Of a DNA stretch of 17,966 nt, positions 5,158-12,728 are shown piece by piece. The DNA lies in NCBI GenBank assembly GCA_021795095.1, contig JAJYPU010000024.1, positions 1-17,966 on the forward strand, read 5' to 3'. Positions within the stretch are counted from its first letter, which is position 1, and each line of letters opens with the position of its first letter. The position numbers were made by a program, and so were the translations under genes. This stretch comes from Actinomycetes bacterium. Lineage in GTDB: Bacteria; Actinomycetota; Acidimicrobiia; Acidimicrobiales; RAAP-2. The notes below the pieces were generated by a model. That model ran no database searches. It saw only the letters and a program-made list of their open reading frames with translations, and was not told the DNA's origin.

Positions 5158-6870
5158 ATGTTCGAGATCCGTCAGTTTGACGTAGACGAGGCAAAACCGG
5201 TGATCACCGACGAGGAATTACGTCGCCGGTGGGCCCAGTTCCACGGCAACATCCACATGGTCTCGGGCAACCGCATTCGCCGCACGATCGGCCGAATGCT
5301 CGGTGAGGACACCCGGCGCTACCGCCTGGCACGCTTCTTCGGACGTCCCCTCCTCAAGGTGATCCGCGCGGTTCGCGGTACGACTAAGCCCGAACCGACC
5401 ACCAAATTGGTCGTCGAGGCACCCGACGAGGTGTTCTTCCCGATCAACTACCGGCCGTACCTGCTCGACCAACCCGAACGTTCCGCGGCGGGGATCGCCG
5501 CGACGGACGTCACCATCGTGCGCGTCGACGAGGGCGCCGCGAGCCCCGACGAGTTCATCGCGACCCTCAACGACGTGGTGAGTCGCGCCACCACGACCTG
5601 GCTGATGATCGCCGATTCGGCGGACCCCACCGGCGACGCGACGCTGGCGCGCGAGGTCCTGCGCACCCACGCCCGAGACGATGACGACGTCGTCTTCGCC
5701 GACGAGTACGGCCCGACCCCGCACGCCCCCACCCTGAAGAGCCCGGGAGTGGGCCCCCACACGCTGCTCAGTTACAACGTCGTCGGCCGTCCGGCACTGA
5801 TCCGGATGGACGCGATACGGCGCGTCGGCGGGTTCTCTCGCGATGCGGGGTGGGCCTACGAACACGACCTCTACCTCAAGCTGAGTGAGCTCGACGCCAC
5901 GTTCCATCACGTCGCCGAGCTCCTGCTCAGCGGACGACGGACCTCATCCTTTGACCGGTCGCACCTGGATGCCGACACACTGCGCGTCGTCCAAGCCGCG
6001 CTCGATCGTCGCGGGTGGACAGGTTCCGTGGAACCCGGGGCCTTCCCCGGTCTCGTCAAGTGGCACGTCGCGGTTCCCACGCCGGCGCCGTCGATCGACA
6101 TCGTGATCCCGACGCGCGACCGCGTCGACCTGATGCGACAGTGCATCAACGCCATCACCGAGAAGACGACGTATCCCAACTACAACATCATCATCTTGGA
6201 CAACGATTCCGTGGACCCCGAGACCCTCGCGTACTTCCAAGCGTGCCCCTACCAAGTGGTGCCCTGCCCGGGTCCCTTCAACTACGCCCATATCGTCAAC
6301 CGAGGTGTCGCCCACGCGAAGGCCGACTACGTGGTCACGCTCAACAACGACACGATCGTGGTCACGCCCGACTGGCTGGAGCGCCTCGTCGCCTTAGCGG
6401 CGTTGCCCGACGTCGGGTTCGTCGGCGCATGTCTCCTCGACCAGGACGGCCGTAAAGAGCACGAGAGCATCGTCATCTCGCCCTATCCTCAACACCTTCG
6501 AACCGACTCGAACTACTGGCACGCCGACAGTTTCGTGAGCGCCACGCGCGACGTCGCCGCAGTCACCGGGGCGGTCCAGATGGTCGAACGCGCGTGGTGG
6601 AACGAGCTCGGTGGCATGGACGAACAATTGAAGGTCGTGATGAATGACGTCGACATCTGCCTGCGCAGTCACGTGAGTGGCCGATACGTCGTTTATACCC
6701 CTGACGTGCAGCTCTACCACCACGTGAGCTCATCGAGGGGATCACTCGACCCGCTCGACGACCGCAACCGCTTCATCCGCCGATGGGACATCTTTGGAAC
6801 CTTCTCGGACCCGTACTTCCCCGAATCGCTCCTGCTACTCGGCGAGACGATGTACTACCGCTTCCGCTGA
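5158..6870 (+). CDS. Two-domain family 2 glycosyltransferase (570 aa)
   Basis: The C-terminal half is a complete GT-A fold of family GT2. It has SIDIVIPTRDR (312-322), the nucleotide-binding ILDND (346-350), the DXD-like NND (396-398), GGMDEQL, the acceptor-side NDVD (496-499), and YHHVSSSRGS near the end. The N-terminal half (about 85-265) keeps late GT2 landmarks (FADEYGP, LLSYNVVGRPALIRMDAIRRVGGF, YEHDLYLKLSE) but lacks a clear early nucleotide-binding strand, so it is probably a degenerate second GT-A domain. Enzymes of this layout add sugars, often rhamnose or galactose, to surface polysaccharides at the inner face of the membrane. There is no signal peptide or membrane helix. The start has GAGGA 6 nt upstream. 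The gene is followed after 61 bp by a YfhO-like gene, so both likely serve envelope glycan synthesis. Confidence 0.85.
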   Translation: MFEIRQFDVDEAKPVITDEELRRRWAQFHGNIHMVSGNRIRRTIGRMLGEDTRRYRLARFFGRPLLKVIRAVRGTTKPEPTTKLVVEAPDEVFFPINYRPYLLDQPERSAAGIAATDVTIVRVDEGAASPDEFIATLNDVVSRATTTWLMIADSADPTGDATLAREVLRTHARDDDDVVFADEYGPTPHAPTLKSPGVGPHTLLSYNVVGRPALIRMDAIRRVGGFSRDAGWAYEHDLYLKLSELDATFHHVAELLLSGRRTSSFDRSHLDADTLRVVQAALDRRGWTGSVEPGAFPGLVKWHVAVPTPAPSIDIVIPTRDRVDLMRQCINAITEKTTYPNYNIIILDNDSVDPETLAYFQACPYQVVPCPGPFNYAHIVNRGVAHAKADYVVTLNNDTIVVTPDWLERLVALAALPDVGFVGACLLDQDGRKEHESIVISPYPQHLRTDSNYWHADSFVSATRDVAAVTGAVQMVERAWWNELGGMDEQLKVVMNDVDICLRSHVSGRYVVYTPDVQLYHHVSSSRGSLDPLDDRNRFIRRWDIFGTFSDPYFPESLLLLGETMYYRFR

Positions 6871-6919
6871 TGCGACGAGGTCACGAACGGAACAACCCGA
6901 CCCCAGGGCGCCCCTCTTG

Positions 6920-6925
6920 TAGCCT
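6920..6925 (+). promoter_or_regulatory. -10 hexamer of a leaderless promoter for the YfhO-like gene
   Basis: TAGCCT is followed by GGCTCC and then the GTG at 6932, with no Shine-Dalgarno nearby. The arrangement repeats the TANNNT-N6-start pattern of two other genes in the window. Confidence 0.42.
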
Positions 6926-6931
6926 GGCTCC

Positions 6932-9178
6932 GTGATTTCGCTGCGTAACCGATTAGGAGCGGCCAATCGACGACTGCCATCGTGGGCGTGGCCCGTGATC
7001 GTCATCGTCATCGCGGTGCTCGCGGGCAACGCCATGTACACGACGGGTCTGGCCAACAACAACCCGATCGCATGGACGAGCGGCATCGCGCACTCGCTCT
7101 GTCGGATCACCTGCGGGCGCCCGATGATCGACCCCAACGTTGGCTACATCACTCAGCCCCTCGGCCATCTTTCGGCGATGGACCTGTTGCACGGCCACCT
7201 GCCGTGGTGGAACTACTTCGAGGGCCTCGGTCAGCCACTCGCCGGTGAGATGCAAGGCGCTTCACTGTTCCCCCTCACGCTCGTGTTCGCACTGCCCAAC
7301 GGGCTGTACCTGTTCCACGTGATCCTCGAGATCATCGCGGGTATCTCGACCTACTTCCTCGGACGCCGCCTCGGGATGGCGACGAGCGTCGCCACCGGCA
7401 TCGGTGTGGTCTTCGCCCTGAACGGGACCTTCGCGTGGCTCGGGAACGCGGTGCTCAACCCGGTCGCGTTCCTGCCGATGCTGATCTTGGGCATCGAGAT
7501 GGTCTACGACGGCGTAGCCGGTCGGGCGCGTGGGGGCTGGTACGTCATCGCGGCGGCGCTCGCGCTCTCGCTCTACGCCGGATTTCCCGAGGTGGCTTTC
7601 CTCGACGGCTTGCTCGCACTCGTGTGGGCGGTCGTCCGGCTCTTCTCGCTGGTGCGTGAGCAACGGGTGGTTGCCCTGCGACGAGTCGCGCTCGGCGGTG
7701 GCGTCGGTGTCCTGCTCTCGCTGCCCATCGTCGTCGCCTTCGCCGACTTCTTACGGGTGGCGAACATCGGCAGCCACGTCGGTTCCATCGACGGCACGGC
7801 CGTACTGCCCAACCAGGCGCTCCCGATGTTCCTCGATCCGTACGTCTACGGCACGATCTTCAGCAACCACAACGCGGTCTACGCGTGGGGCAGCATCGGG
7901 GGCTACCTCCTCGCCGGTTCCTCGACCCTGGCGATCCTTGGTCTCTTCGGGTCCCGGCTCCGACCCCTTCGAATCGCGCTCGCCGCCTGGATCCTGCTCG
8001 CGATACTCGCGATGTTCAACGTGGCACACGTGCGCCCCCTCTGGAACCTCATCCCCTACGTGAACCAGATCGCCGTATCGCGCTACATGATGCCGAGCCT
8101 TGAGCTGGCCGTAGTCGTGCTCGCCGGCCTCGCCGTCACCGATCTGGCCACCAGTCGGGCCGCGCGACGGCTCTTCTTCGTGACGACCACGATTGGCCTG
8201 CTGCTCACCATCTGGTCGGCCGAAGGGGCGGCGCCAGCCAACGCCGGCGTCGTAGTCGCCCATCGCACTCGCATCATCTTCATGGGGCTAGACGCCCTGC
8301 CGTTCATCGCTATCGCTTTGATCCTGCTCGTCGGCTTCTTCTCGAAGCACCGCGTCGCCCCGACCCTGTTCGCCATCGTGCTCGCGGGCGAGGCGCTCGT
8401 GTTCTTCTTCGTTCCAACGGCCGAGGCGCCAAAGGTCGTCACCGTCGACCAGGCGCCGATCACCTATCTCCAGCAGCACCTCGGCGAGTCACGCTTCCTC
8501 GACTTCGCGGTGCTCTACCCGAACTGGGGCTCGCAGTACAGCCTGAACGCGCTCAACGCCATCGACCTGCCCTTCCCCGAGGCGTTCGCGAAGCTCATCT
8601 CGACCCAACTGAACCCTGGGATGGCCACACCGCGCCAGTACATGGTGGCCGGGGGCATGACCGGCATCGTCGAGCAGGAGAACGCGCTCGTCAACCATCT
8701 GGCCGCGTACCAGGCAGCGGACGTCCAGTACCTGCTCTTCCCCGCGGTGGCGCCACCGAGTCGTGCCCTCGTGCACCTCGGGGTGAAGCTGGTCTTCTCG
8801 GACTTCCGCGCCGACATCTACCGACTGCCGACGACCACGCCCTTCTTCTCCTCACCGAATGCAAACTGCACGGTTTCGAGCACCGCAGTGGACCGGGCGT
8901 CGGCGACCTGCAAGGCGCCGGGGACCCTCGTGCGTAGCGAACTCATGATGCCGGGCTGGCACGCGTTCGTGAACGGCCGGTCCGTCCCCCTGACCACGAC
9001 CGACGGCGTGTACCAGACGATCGCGCTGCCCTCGGGAACCTCGACCGTCACCTACACCTTCCTGCCACCCCACGAGGAGGCGGCCGCGGCCGGATTCCTC
9101 CTCGGAGTACTCGCGCTGTTCCTCGTACCCGCGTGGCCGCGGTGGCGGCGACGTCGTGGTGAGCACGTGCGCCAATGA
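6932..9178 (+). CDS. YfhO-like polytopic membrane protein, predicted GT-C glycosyltransferase (748 aa)
   Basis: A first membrane helix (about 19-34) is followed by a long extracytoplasmic loop with ITQPLGHLSAMDLLHGHLPW, then WWNYFEGLGQPLAGEMQG. The 'PWW-Y--G-GQPL' pattern is the hallmark of the YfhO family. About ten more hydrophobic segments follow. A C-terminal extracytoplasmic beta-rich domain carries MMPGWHAFVNGRSVPL, also a family landmark, before a last helix and a basic tail. YfhO proteins glycosylate teichoic acids or other envelope polymers, using polyprenyl-phosphate sugars on the outside of the membrane. The substrate here is unknown. The length is normal for the family. The GTG start appears leaderless. 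Its stop overlaps the ATG of the next gene (ATGA, 9175-9178), so the two are translationally coupled. Confidence 0.85.
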   Translation: MISLRNRLGAANRRLPSWAWPVIVIVIAVLAGNAMYTTGLANNNPIAWTSGIAHSLCRITCGRPMIDPNVGYITQPLGHLSAMDLLHGHLPWWNYFEGLGQPLAGEMQGASLFPLTLVFALPNGLYLFHVILEIIAGISTYFLGRRLGMATSVATGIGVVFALNGTFAWLGNAVLNPVAFLPMLILGIEMVYDGVAGRARGGWYVIAAALALSLYAGFPEVAFLDGLLALVWAVVRLFSLVREQRVVALRRVALGGGVGVLLSLPIVVAFADFLRVANIGSHVGSIDGTAVLPNQALPMFLDPYVYGTIFSNHNAVYAWGSIGGYLLAGSSTLAILGLFGSRLRPLRIALAAWILLAILAMFNVAHVRPLWNLIPYVNQIAVSRYMMPSLELAVVVLAGLAVTDLATSRAARRLFFVTTTIGLLLTIWSAEGAAPANAGVVVAHRTRIIFMGLDALPFIAIALILLVGFFSKHRVAPTLFAIVLAGEALVFFFVPTAEAPKVVTVDQAPITYLQQHLGESRFLDFAVLYPNWGSQYSLNALNAIDLPFPEAFAKLISTQLNPGMATPRQYMVAGGMTGIVEQENALVNHLAAYQAADVQYLLFPAVAPPSRALVHLGVKLVFSDFRADIYRLPTTTPFFSSPNANCTVSSTAVDRASATCKAPGTLVRSELMMPGWHAFVNGRSVPLTTTDGVYQTIALPSGTSTVTYTFLPPHEEAAAAGFLLGVLALFLVPAWPRWRRRRGEHVRQ

Positions 9179-9768
9179 GGATGAAGCACCGACTCGGGGC
9201 CGTCACGCTCGCTATCGGCCTGACCCTGGCCCCCGCGACGGCCGGGGCGTCCGGTCATCGCCTGCTCCCCCAGACGACTCGACCCTGGACCGGCAAGGCG
9301 CTCACGGTACGGGTGCGCGAGCTCTGGCACGCCATCCGAACCAATGACGTAGCTCAGGCCGGCGCGCTCTTCTTCCCCCTTTCCGCCTACGTCCAGCTGA
9401 AGGCGATCTACGACCCGGCCGCCGACTTCCGTGACCGACTGTGGGCCTTCTATCGGCTCGACCTCGCCGCGTATCACGCGGCCACCCTCGACGCTGGCTC
9501 CTTCATCGGCGATCGCGTCAACCTGGCCGACATGAGTTGGATCCCACCGGGTGGTTGTGAGAACCGCATCGGGTACTGGCACCTGCCCGGCGTCCGTCTG
9601 CTCTACCACGAGGGTGGGACCGTCCGGTCCGTGGGGATCTTCTCCTTCATCTCCTGGCGCGGCGTGTGGTACGTCGTGCACCTGGGGCCGAACCCTCGAC
9701 CGGCTGACGTCGGCGCCGTCGACGCCCCGGCCCTCGGTCCGGGCGTACCCGGTGGGGGCGGCTGCTAA
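9175..9768 (+). CDS. Secreted protein of unknown function (197 aa)
   Basis: A signal peptide is evident: basic MRMKHR, hydrophobic LGAVTLAIGLTLA, and a likely cut after PATAGA. The mature part starts with a helical stretch (VRELWHAIRTNDVAQAGALFFP) of the kind seen in secreted proteins with NTF2-like or cystatin-like folds. Two conserved-looking segments follow (WIPPGGCENRIGYWHLPG and SFISWRGVWYVVHLGPNP), and it ends in a Gly/Pro tail with a final Cys. It has no lipobox. Its start overlaps the stop of the YfhO-like gene, implying a joint role at the cell surface. Its TAA (9766-9768) interleaves with the stop codon of the convergent CapA-like gene. I cannot assign a family. Confidence 0.78.
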   Translation: MRMKHRLGAVTLAIGLTLAPATAGASGHRLLPQTTRPWTGKALTVRVRELWHAIRTNDVAQAGALFFPLSAYVQLKAIYDPAADFRDRLWAFYRLDLAAYHAATLDAGSFIGDRVNLADMSWIPPGGCENRIGYWHLPGVRLLYHEGGTVRSVGIFSFISWRGVWYVVHLGPNPRPADVGAVDAPALGPGVPGGGGC

Positions 9769-10910
9769 CCGACCGGCTCGATCGCCCCGGTCGGTCCGAT
9801 GATGGCGGCGTTAGCCCCGAAGTCACTCGTCGACAGCTGGTTGACGAAGGTCGCCGCGGCACCCGACGGATCGAACTGAGGCAGTCCGGCGCTCGTGAGG
9901 ACGAAGGACGTGAACCGACTGGCCACGAATGAACCCGTGGCACTGAGCGTGACGCTTAGGACCGCCGAGTACTTGAGCGGCCCGACGGTGGCGAAGTCGT
10001 AGTAGTTGACGAAGTCCCCCAGGCTGTAGTCGATGAGGTGACCGCGGTACCACTCGAGACCGCGCAGCACGTGGGGACCACTGGCGATGACGAGGTCGGC
10101 GCCGTCGTCGATCGCGGCGTGGGCGAATTGGTACGGGTTGCCCCGGTCCTCGCCGGCAAAGGTCTCCACGCGACGCGTCACGTGGGCGGCGTTGGGACCT
10201 TCTGCACCGGCGTGCATGTAGACGACCACCACCTGGGCCTCACGGTGCGCGTCGGCGATCAGGGTCGCGGCCTGGGCGAGATCGAGCATGTCGTTGGTGC
10301 TGTAGTAGGGCGCGAAGTCGACGAAGGCGACGCGCACCGAGCCTTCGTGCACGAGGCCGATCTGCCCGGGCAAACCGGCCTGGACGATCCCGGCGCGGGC
10401 GAGGGCCCGCGACGTGCTGGCGATCCCCGGGGCGCCGTAGTCGTAGGCGTGATTGTTCGCGCTGTTGAGCACGGTGAAGCCCGCCGCCCGGTAGTCCTGG
10501 GCAAAACTCGGCGGCACCTTGAACGCGTAACAGTACGGCGACGGCGGCCGACACTTGGAACGCTTCGCTGCGGTCATCGTTCCCTCTAGGTTGCCGAACA
10601 CGATCGGCGCGTCGAGGTAGCGCCGCAGCGGCGCGACGTAGCCCGCCGGGTCGGGCGGCAGCGTCGGGGTGTTGCCGAGCTCGGTGTCGCCGACGGCGTC
10701 GATGGTGACGGTCGGGGCGGTCGCGGTGGTAGTGGTAGTGGTCGGGATCGATGGCAGTGAGGTCGTCGGCACGACGGTCGTCGTCGTGGTCGAGGTCGAC
10801 GTACGCAGCGCAACCAACGTCACAGTGGCGGCGCCCGCGAGCACGACGGCCCCGGCCGCACCCACGAACCAGGCGCGTCTCGCGGACTGGGACGCGTGGC
10901 GTCCTACCAC
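9765..10910 (-). CDS. CapA-family protein (PGA-capsule synthesis/metallophosphatase-like fold, 381 aa)
   Basis: A short cytoplasmic N-terminus and one membrane helix (about 12-36) lead into a Ser/Thr/Pro-rich linker (about 37-66), placing the domain outside the membrane. The catalytic-type motifs of the CapA/PgsA fold follow in order: AVGDTELGN (72-80), GNLEGT (106-111), NSANNHAYDYG (149-159), YMHAGAE (231-237), SGPHVLRGLEWYRG (277-290) and YSLGDFV (295-301). Family members take part in poly-gamma-glutamate or capsule handling. No PgsB or PgsC gene is nearby, so the substrate is open. The GTG start at 10910 overlaps the end of the upstream glycosidase gene by 7 nt, indicating translational coupling. 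The 3' end overlaps the convergent secreted-protein gene by 4 nt. Confidence 0.83.
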   Translation of the reverse strand: MVGRHASQSARRAWFVGAAGAVVLAGAATVTLVALRTSTSTTTTTVVPTTSLPSIPTTTTTTATAPTVTIDAVGDTELGNTPTLPPDPAGYVAPLRRYLDAPIVFGNLEGTMTAAKRSKCRPPSPYCYAFKVPPSFAQDYRAAGFTVLNSANNHAYDYGAPGIASTSRALARAGIVQAGLPGQIGLVHEGSVRVAFVDFAPYYSTNDMLDLAQAATLIADAHREAQVVVVYMHAGAEGPNAAHVTRRVETFAGEDRGNPYQFAHAAIDDGADLVIASGPHVLRGLEWYRGHLIDYSLGDFVNYYDFATVGPLKYSAVLSVTLSATGSFVASRFTSFVLTSAGLPQFDPSGAAATFVNQLSTSDFGANAAIIGPTGAIEPVG

Positions 10911-11836
10911 GGCTGGGCTTCACCGGGGTTGGTGGACTGGAAGACGGCGAAGAAGTCCTTGGTGCTCGGGTAGAGGAACCGGTTCGGGATCTGGTTCGGG
11001 TTCGGCACGACCAACGACGGCGCGCCGGCCCCGGGGCGGGCGTAGGCGACGAAGATCGGCCACTCGGGGTTGATGTCGAGTTCCATGGCTCGCACACAGT
11101 GCAGGTCCACCATCACCTGAGCCAGGCTCGCCGCGGTCTGGGCGGGGGCCGCCGCGTAGATCAGGTTGCCCGCCGCGTCCACACCGAGCGCCGTTCGCCA
11201 CACCGCGGGCGCCCCGTGCAAGGTCAGCCCCCAGGCGCCGTTGTTCGCGGCGAGGGCCGTCGGTCGCGCCTTCGCGACCAGCAGTGTCAGGTTCTGTCGG
11301 GCCATGACCACGTTCGCACCCGGGCGCGGTCCCCCGGCCCAGCTCACCACGTTCACCGTGCCGTTGGTGTAGCGCACCACCGTCGCCAGTCCGCGGACCA
11401 TCGGGAAGTAGAGCGTTCGATTCACATAGAAGCCGCCGGCGCTGTCGGCTTCGTAGAACCCGGCGTTGAAGGTCGCGAGCAGTCGGCCACGGGCCGTCGG
11501 TGGGACCTCCTCGGGCCCGCGCGCCAGACTCGTCGCGCCCGGGCCCAGGTAACCGGGATAGAGCGCCAGGATCGAGGCTGAACTGCGTAGCCACGAGGCG
11601 TACACGACGGTCGCTTCGTGCGGGTCGGGCCGGAAGGTGGTGGTGAACACCGTGGGCACCCGCGACCACGGGTCGAGCCGGCGCCAGCGTGAACACAACG
11701 CCGCGGGGCCCTTCGATACGGGGGTCGAGCCGTGCAGACACACCGGTTGCGGCGACGCACGCACCGACGCCGTCGCCTCGAGCGACGGGGACAGCACCAG
11801 CACGGCGAGTGCCACCATCCAGATCCTCGCGCGCAT
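10904..11836 (-). CDS. Phosphodiester glycosidase family (NAGPA-like) secreted protein (310 aa)
   Basis: A signal peptide (MRARIWMVALAVLVLSPS, cut likely after ATA at about residue 23) precedes a domain with FNAGFY (123-128), RTALGVDAAGNLIYAA (214-229) and AMELDIN (250-256), in the order seen in the phosphodiester glycosidase fold. Members cleave sugar-phosphate diester bonds, as in the uncovering enzyme NAGPA, or act on envelope polymers. The usual LDGGGS end motif is replaced here by MELDINPEWP, so catalysis may differ. The ATG at 11834-11836 has GGGAGG 4 nt upstream. The frame continues upstream, but that part is antisense to PPK2. The gene is coupled to the CapA-like gene by a 7-nt overlap. 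Confidence 0.75.
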   Translation of the reverse strand: MRARIWMVALAVLVLSPSLEATASVRASPQPVCLHGSTPVSKGPAALCSRWRRLDPWSRVPTVFTTTFRPDPHEATVVYASWLRSSASILALYPGYLGPGATSLARGPEEVPPTARGRLLATFNAGFYEADSAGGFYVNRTLYFPMVRGLATVVRYTNGTVNVVSWAGGPRPGANVVMARQNLTLLVAKARPTALAANNGAWGLTLHGAPAVWRTALGVDAAGNLIYAAAPAQTAASLAQVMVDLHCVRAMELDINPEWPIFVAYARPGAGAPSLVVPNPNQIPNRFLYPSTKDFFAVFQSTNPGEAQPW

Positions 11837-11853
11837 CACTCCTCCCTGGACCA

Positions 11854-11859
11854 ATCCTA
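11854..11859 (-). promoter_or_regulatory. Possible -10 hexamer for the phosphodiester glycosidase-like gene
   Basis: Read on the minus strand, TAGGAT lies 17 nt upstream of the ATG at 11836, leaving a short leader that contains the Shine-Dalgarno. No good -35 is visible, so this is tentative. Confidence 0.3.
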
Positions 11860-11895
11860 CGAAACAGGCCCTCACCGACCCGTCCTCGTGCGATA

Positions 11896-11922
11896 CCCTC
11901 CACGGTGGAGGACCGTGGAGGG
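11896..11922 (+). promoter_or_regulatory. Perfect inverted repeat covering the PPK2 Shine-Dalgarno
   Basis: CCCTCCACGG (11896-11905) and CCGTGGAGGG (11913-11922) are exact complements around the loop TGGAGGA. The second arm contains the Shine-Dalgarno GGAGGG, 2 nt before the ATG at 11925. GTGGAGG occurs twice (11905-11911 and 11915-11921), so the 5' arm could pair with either copy, hiding or freeing the ribosome site. A -10-like TACCCT (11894-11899) overlaps the 5' arm. If that is the promoter, RNA would start near 11906 and the repeat would work as a DNA operator instead. Confidence 0.55.
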
Positions 11923-11924
11923 CG

Positions 11925-12707
11925 ATGAGCAAGAGCGTTGACGGCATCGACCTCTCAGCGAAACTCTCGCGCGAGGAATCTGAATCGCGCGTCCTCGCCG
12001 CCCAGCGCCGACTCGTACACCTTCGTCTGTTGACGGCGGGGCTGCTCGAGCCCCACGAGGTCGGACCCGGGCTGGTGGTGCTCTTCGAGGGTTTCGACGC
12101 GGCCGGCAAGGGAGGCGCCATCCGCCGTCTCACTGGAGCCCTGGACCCGCGTCACGTTCGGGTCATCCCGATCAGCGCGCCCACCGACGAGGAACGACGC
12201 CACCACTTCCTCTGGCGGTTCTGGCCGAACCTGCCGGGCTGGGGCGAGATGACGGTCTTCGACCGGTCCTGGTACGGCCGGCTGCTCGTCGAACGCGTCG
12301 AGGGACTGATCGACCACGACACCGTGCGCCGCTCGGCCGACGAGATCGTCGAGTTCGAGCGCGCACTCGTGAACGACGGGGTGACGATCATCAAGTTTTG
12401 GCTGCACATCTCGGACGGCGAGCAGCTGTCGCGGTTCAATGACCGAGCGAAGGACCCGCTCAAGCACTGGAAGCTCACTCCGGACGACTGGCGCAATCGC
12501 GCAATGCGTCCGGCGTACCTCGAGGCACTCACCGACATGCGCGACTGGACCGACCACGGCCACGCCCACTGGGACATCATCGCCGCCGAGGACAAGCACT
12601 ACGCCCGCGTGGCGGTGCTCGAGACGGTCATCGACCGCTGGGAACACGACCTGGAGCGCCGCGGCGTGCACGTCCCGCCGGCGCGCGGCGATGACTATCT
12701 GCATTAG
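11925..12707 (+). CDS. ppk2: Polyphosphate kinase 2 family protein (260 aa)
   Basis: PPK2 enzymes transfer phosphate between polyphosphate and nucleotides in the cytosol. The Walker A motif is GFDAAGKGG (56-64), the Walker B region is TVFDRSWYGR (110-119, Asp113), and the lid module includes RFNDRAKDPLKHWKLTPDDWRNR (170-192). The IIKFWLHIS and KLTPDDWRNR patterns resemble the polyphosphate:AMP/NDP phosphotransferase groups. The exact class (AMP or NDP acceptor) cannot be fixed by eye. The length is normal for a single-domain PPK2. The ATG at 11925 is chosen because GGAGGG lies 2 nt upstream, inside a perfect inverted repeat. The divergent neighbour is the phosphodiester glycosidase-like gene, and the F420-type oxidoreductase follows after 21 bp. 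Confidence 0.9.
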   Translation: MSKSVDGIDLSAKLSREESESRVLAAQRRLVHLRLLTAGLLEPHEVGPGLVVLFEGFDAAGKGGAIRRLTGALDPRHVRVIPISAPTDEERRHHFLWRFWPNLPGWGEMTVFDRSWYGRLLVERVEGLIDHDTVRRSADEIVEFERALVNDGVTIIKFWLHISDGEQLSRFNDRAKDPLKHWKLTPDDWRNRAMRPAYLEALTDMRDWTDHGHAHWDIIAAEDKHYARVAVLETVIDRWEHDLERRGVHVPPARGDDYLH

Positions 12708-12728
12708 CGATTTCTGACACACTAGGGC

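Noticed and set aside
10710..10800. Repeat-like GT-rich tract, possible microsatellite
   Set aside because: The repetition is explained by ACC/ACG/ACT codons for the Thr-rich linker, and units are imperfect.
10669..10830. Plus-strand run of valine-rich codons resembling a membrane segment
   Set aside because: It is the complement of the Thr-rich linker codons of the CapA-like protein.
10240..11097. 285-residue minus-strand frame overlapping the CapA-like and glycosidase-like genes
   Set aside because: The product is low-complexity, rich in Arg, Asp and Pro, as expected from an out-of-frame reading of GC-rich genes with strong motifs.
11837..12133. N-terminal extension of the phosphodiester glycosidase-like frame
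   Set aside because: It runs antisense to PPK2 and would remove the signal peptide from the N-terminus. GGGAGG lies directly before the ATG at 11836.
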